A DNA stretch of 64,000 nt, from positions 19,412,702 to 19,476,701 of the forward strand of contig CM055094.1 in the NCBI GenBank assembly GCA_029204225.1, in the 5' to 3' direction. This stretch comes from Diphasiastrum complanatum. Lineage: Eukaryota > Streptophyta > Lycopodiopsida > Lycopodiales > Lycopodiaceae. A program made the translations under genes and the position numbers. This document shows positions 60,773 through 64,000 of the stretch, one piece after another (within the stretch, counting starts at the first letter, position 1; each line of letters opens with the position of its first letter). Under the pieces are notes generated by a model. That model was not told the DNA's origin and did no database searches. It saw nothing but the letters and a program-made list of their open reading frames with translations.

Positions 60773-63357
60773 GAATTAATGGCGTCTACCGGTTGGAGAT
60801 CTCCAGTCCTCAAAGATACGCACGTGAATGAAAGGCTTGAGCAAGCACCAAAGCAAGTCCAGAATGATCCTTCTTTTGACCCAAGATTTCGTAGAAGACG
60901 AGCATGGAGATCGGAAGACAACATATCAGCATATCCTTGCAACTTTGCGATAATAGATGGCTCGTTCTCTTCTCAGAAGGAATGTCATACATCAATCAAT
61001 AATTTCTAGGAACTGAGTTCCGATTCTCGCGATCCTAAAATCCAGCTACAACAGAAGTTCTGCCTGATTCTGATGACTGTCATGGGCCAAAGGTTTGAGC
61101 AAGATCCACAATTTTCCATCAATCCCAACAAAGCGGTCTTTCACATGTAGGATACCAGGATCTATTTACGGATTCAATACTTTCCTGCAAACTCCATACA
61201 TATCTTCGAAGAGATGTGCACTTCAGGATTTATTATCAATGCTGATGAGGGTTACATGTACACCCAGAGATCAAAAGCATTTACTGGTCGAAGACAAATA
61301 CTGACTCGAAACTGCTTCAACTGGCTACGTGAGCAAAATCATAAGCATGCTAGTAAGTCGACTCTGATAGGACGAAAAGACGGGGACAAGTCAGTTCCAA
61401 CGACGGCATCTAATTCGATCGGGAGCTCTTCTCAGCCAGATTTAATTTCGTCGACCGGTTGGAGAGCTCCATTCCTCAAAGATACGTACGTCTATGAAAT
61501 GCTTTCACCAAAGCAAATTCAGAATGATCCTTCTTTCGACCCAAGTTTTCGTAGAGGACGAGCGCTAGCATGGAGATCGGAAGACAACATATCTGCATAT
61601 CCTTGCAACTTTGCGATAATAGATGGCTCGTTCTCTTCTCAGAAGGAATGTCATACATCAATCAATAATTTGTAGGAACTGAGTTCCGATTCTCGCGATC
61701 CTAAAATCCAGCTACAACAGAAGTTCTGCCTGATTCTGATGACTGTCATGGGCCAAAGGTTTGAGCAAGATCCACAATTTTCCATCAATCCCAACAAAGC
61801 GGTCCTTCACATGGAGGATACCAGGATCTATTTACGGATTCAATACTTTCCTGCAGACTCCATACATATCTTCGAAGAGATGTGCACTTCAGGATTTATT
61901 ATCAATGCTGATGAGGGTTACATGTACACCCAGAGATCAAAAGCATTTACTGGTCGAAGACAAATACTGACTCGAAACTGCTTCAACTGGCTACGTGAGC
62001 AAAATCATAAGCATGCTAGTAAGTCGACTCTGATAGGACGAAAAGACGGGGACAAGTCAGTTCCAACGACGGCATCTAATTCGATCGGGAGCTCTTCTCA
62101 GCCAGATTTAATTTCGTCGACCGGTTGGAGAGCTCCATTCCTCAAAGATACGTACGTCTATGAAATGCTTTCACCAAAGCAAATTCAGAATGATCCTTCT
62201 TTCGACCCAAGTTTTCGTAGAGGACGAGCGCTAGCATGGAGATCGGAAGACAACATATCTACATATCCTTGCAACTTTGCGATAATAGATGGCTCGTTCT
62301 CTTCTCAGAAGGAATGTCATACATCAATCAATAATTCCTAGGAACTGAGTTCCGATTCTCGCGATCCTAAAATCCAGCTACAACAGAAGTTCTGCCTGAT
62401 TCTGATACTGTCATGGGCCAAAGGTTTGAGCAAGATCCACAATTTTTCATCAATCCCAACAAAGTGGTCCTTCACATGGAGGATACCAGGATCTATTTAC
62501 GGATTCAATACTTTCCTGCAGACTCCATACATATCTTCGAAGAGATGTGCACTTCAGGATTTATTATCAATGCTGATGAGGGTTACATGTACACCCAGAG
62601 ATCAAAAGCATTTACTGGTCGAAGACAAATACTGACTCGAAACTGCTTCAACTGGCTACGTGAGCAAAATCATAAGCATGCTAGTAAGTCGACTCTGATA
62701 GGACGAAAAGACGGGGACAAGTCAGTTCCAACGACGGCATCTAATTCGATCGGGAGCTCTTCTCAGCCAGATTTAATTTCGTCGACCGGTTGGAGAGCTC
62801 CATTCCTCAAAGATACGTACGTCTATGAAATGCTTTCACCAAAGCAAATTCAGAATGATCCTTCTTTCGACCCAAGTTTTCGTAGAGGACGAGCGCTAGC
62901 ATGGAGATCGGAAGACAACATATCTGCATATCCTTGCAACTTTGCGATAATAGATGGCTCGTTCTCTTCTCAGAAGGAATTTCATACATCCATCAAGAAT
63001 TTTTGCAAATTAACTTCCGATTCTGATGATCCTACAATCAAGCTACAACACAAGTTCTGCCAGTTTCTGATGACTGTCATGGGCCGAAGGTTTGAGCAGG
63101 ATCCACAATTTTTCATCAATCCCAAAAAACCGGCGCTTCACATGGAGGATACCAGGATCTATTTACGGATACAATACTTTCCTGCAGACTCCATACAAAT
63201 CTTCGAAGAGATGTGCACTTCAGGCTTTATCATCAATGCTGATAAGGCTTACACCCAGAGATCAAAAGCATTTGCTGGTCGAAGACAAATGCTGACTCGA
63301 ACCTGCTCCAAGTGGCTGCGCGAGCAATATCATAAGCATGATGCCCACTATTCCTGA
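60773..63357 (+). pseudogene. Z protein tandem-repeat array, copy D (four units of 666 bp)
   Basis: The exact period is 666 bases (222 codons): CATGGGCC occurs at 61081, 61747, 62412 (one base deleted) and 63078. Units 1-3 each end in a TAG at the same codon (61007-61009, 61673-61675, 62339-62341), where copy A has TGG. Unit 4 reads FCKLTS instead and is open to TGA at 63355-63357. The longest open part is 62413-63357 (314 residues). Motif order per unit is TGWRAPFLKDTYV, QNDPSFDPSFR, AYPCNFAIIDGSFSSQKE, QKFC.ILMTVMG, MEDTRIYLRIQYFPADS, TQRSKAFTGRRQ. No known domain. Confidence 0.7.
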
Positions 63358-63689
63358 ACAAATGTTATGAAGAAAATCCTTTAGGCGCAATTTCTTGAAT
63401 TGAGTACATTGAAAACATCAACATTTGTTGATTGGAGCTTTTAAGATTGACCATTATAGTCATCTAGGGCCAATGTATATGGCACTCAACTGCTAATCTA
63501 TCTCTCCACTGCTTTTGAAATGTCCACTTTAGTTCATGATCTATGATCCTTCTTCTCGTTGTGTATATATATATGTTCTCATCGTTGATATTTGATTTAA
63601 TGTATTAAATGAACATTGAATGCGCATTAAATCAAAATCAACAATAATTAGGTTACACATATTATGTTCAAAAAATATTTAGACACACA
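63358..63689. other. Non-coding spacer of module Z copy D
   Basis: Matches the spacers of copies A and B, with a TATATATATATATG run near 63565. No gene is present. Confidence 0.5.
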
Positions 63690-63902
63690 ATGAAAATATC
63701 ATATCGACAAGAGAGAACATATCACGGCAAAAGGACTAGACATAAATTGTTTGTTAGTGATCATCCATCCAAAGTAGGCGCACCACTTCCAAATTCTAAT
63801 GTTACTCCAAGCCTTTTTGTGAGACTACTAATATTTTTGGAAAACACATGTTCTTCATATTCCAAGCATGCTCAGCATACCTCCAAGCACATAGCAAAGT
63901 AA
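63690..63902 (+). CDS. Z-associated 70-residue ORF, copy D
   Basis: MKISYRQERTYHGKRTRHKL to KHAQHTSKHIAK, the same length as in copy A with about seven replacements. The function is unknown. The remaining 98 bases of the window continue the Z flank. Confidence 0.4.
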   Translation: MKISYRQERTYHGKRTRHKLFVSDHPSKVGAPLPNSNVTPSLFVRLLIFLENTCSSYSKHAQHTSKHIAK

Positions 63903-64000
63903 ACCGTACATCTTCTTTCCTTGCCCTACTTGTTGGTCTTCATCTCGTATGGTAAGTACTCGACCCTTGATTGTTCCTTTGAATAAGAGCTTTTTGCTAT

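Noticed and set aside
60773..63357. CRISPR-like or satellite interpretation of the 666-bp tandem array
   Set aside because: Unit length, coding-frame period and absence of short repeats with unique spacers exclude a CRISPR. Four units with flanking module sequence are too few for a satellite block.

Overview
The window looks like nuclear DNA of a land plant with a large, transposon-filled genome. The evidence is Ty1/copia elements with a plant-type initiator-methionine tRNA primer site, a LINE-like remnant, ten long (GA)n/(CT)n arrays, and no recognisable single-copy host gene. I cannot name the species. Almost everything is mobile DNA, and much of it is present two to ten times within the 64 kb. 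I use local module names: F (flank module), M (middle module), P (TATA-led leader), X (an ORF family), G (copia gag/protease pieces fused antisense to X), Y (promoter-rich module), Z (a module with a 666-bp in-frame tandem repeat) and W (an unidentified duplicated fragment).

The only undamaged coding sequence is a 1316-residue copia polyprotein on the minus strand (25936-29886). It belongs to a complete element, Copia-1 (25287-31149), with 654-bp LTRs that look identical by eye, a primer-binding site, a polypurine tract and a GTTAA target duplication. It is young. It landed inside an older LTR-like sequence (Copia-3) whose uninterrupted form is also present near 8.7 kb.

Layout: 0-4.5 kb, F and P modules, then a broken Copia-2 with a 765-bp LTR. 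4.5-8.1 kb, F/M, the X tail, and the first Y copy with a dense ACGTG cluster upstream of a TATA box. 8.2-10.0 kb, Copia-3 LTR with a tandem duplication, bounded by an inverted repeat. 10.35-13.1 kb, Z copy A. 13.1-20.8 kb, two F/M/P/X units with the antisense G chimera between them. 20.8-25.3 kb, second Y copy carrying a reverse-transcriptase-like ORF. 25.3-31.15 kb, Copia-1. 31.2-34.9 kb, an inverted X/G unit. 35.0-39.9 kb, five microsatellite arrays, a LINE ORF1-like relic and a CACTA-like relic. 40-46.4 kb, a SINE-like sequence, a coiled-coil pseudogene and a third copia pol relic (Copia-4). 46.4-49 kb, Z copy B. 49-52.3 kb, P plus W and an AT-rich stretch. 52.3-60.8 kb, a second Copia-2 LTR end, a third X/G unit, the second W copy and inverted modules. 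60.8-64 kb, Z copy D, with four tandem units.

The modules recur in fixed order with the same breakpoints and the same nonsense codons. They were therefore copied as composite units after their ORFs had already decayed. These chimeric composites, the pseudogenised 666-bp tandem array, the ACGTG-dense promoter and the unusual reverse transcriptase are the most promising leads. Coordinates of module edges are by-eye and good to roughly 10-50 bases unless a motif defines them.
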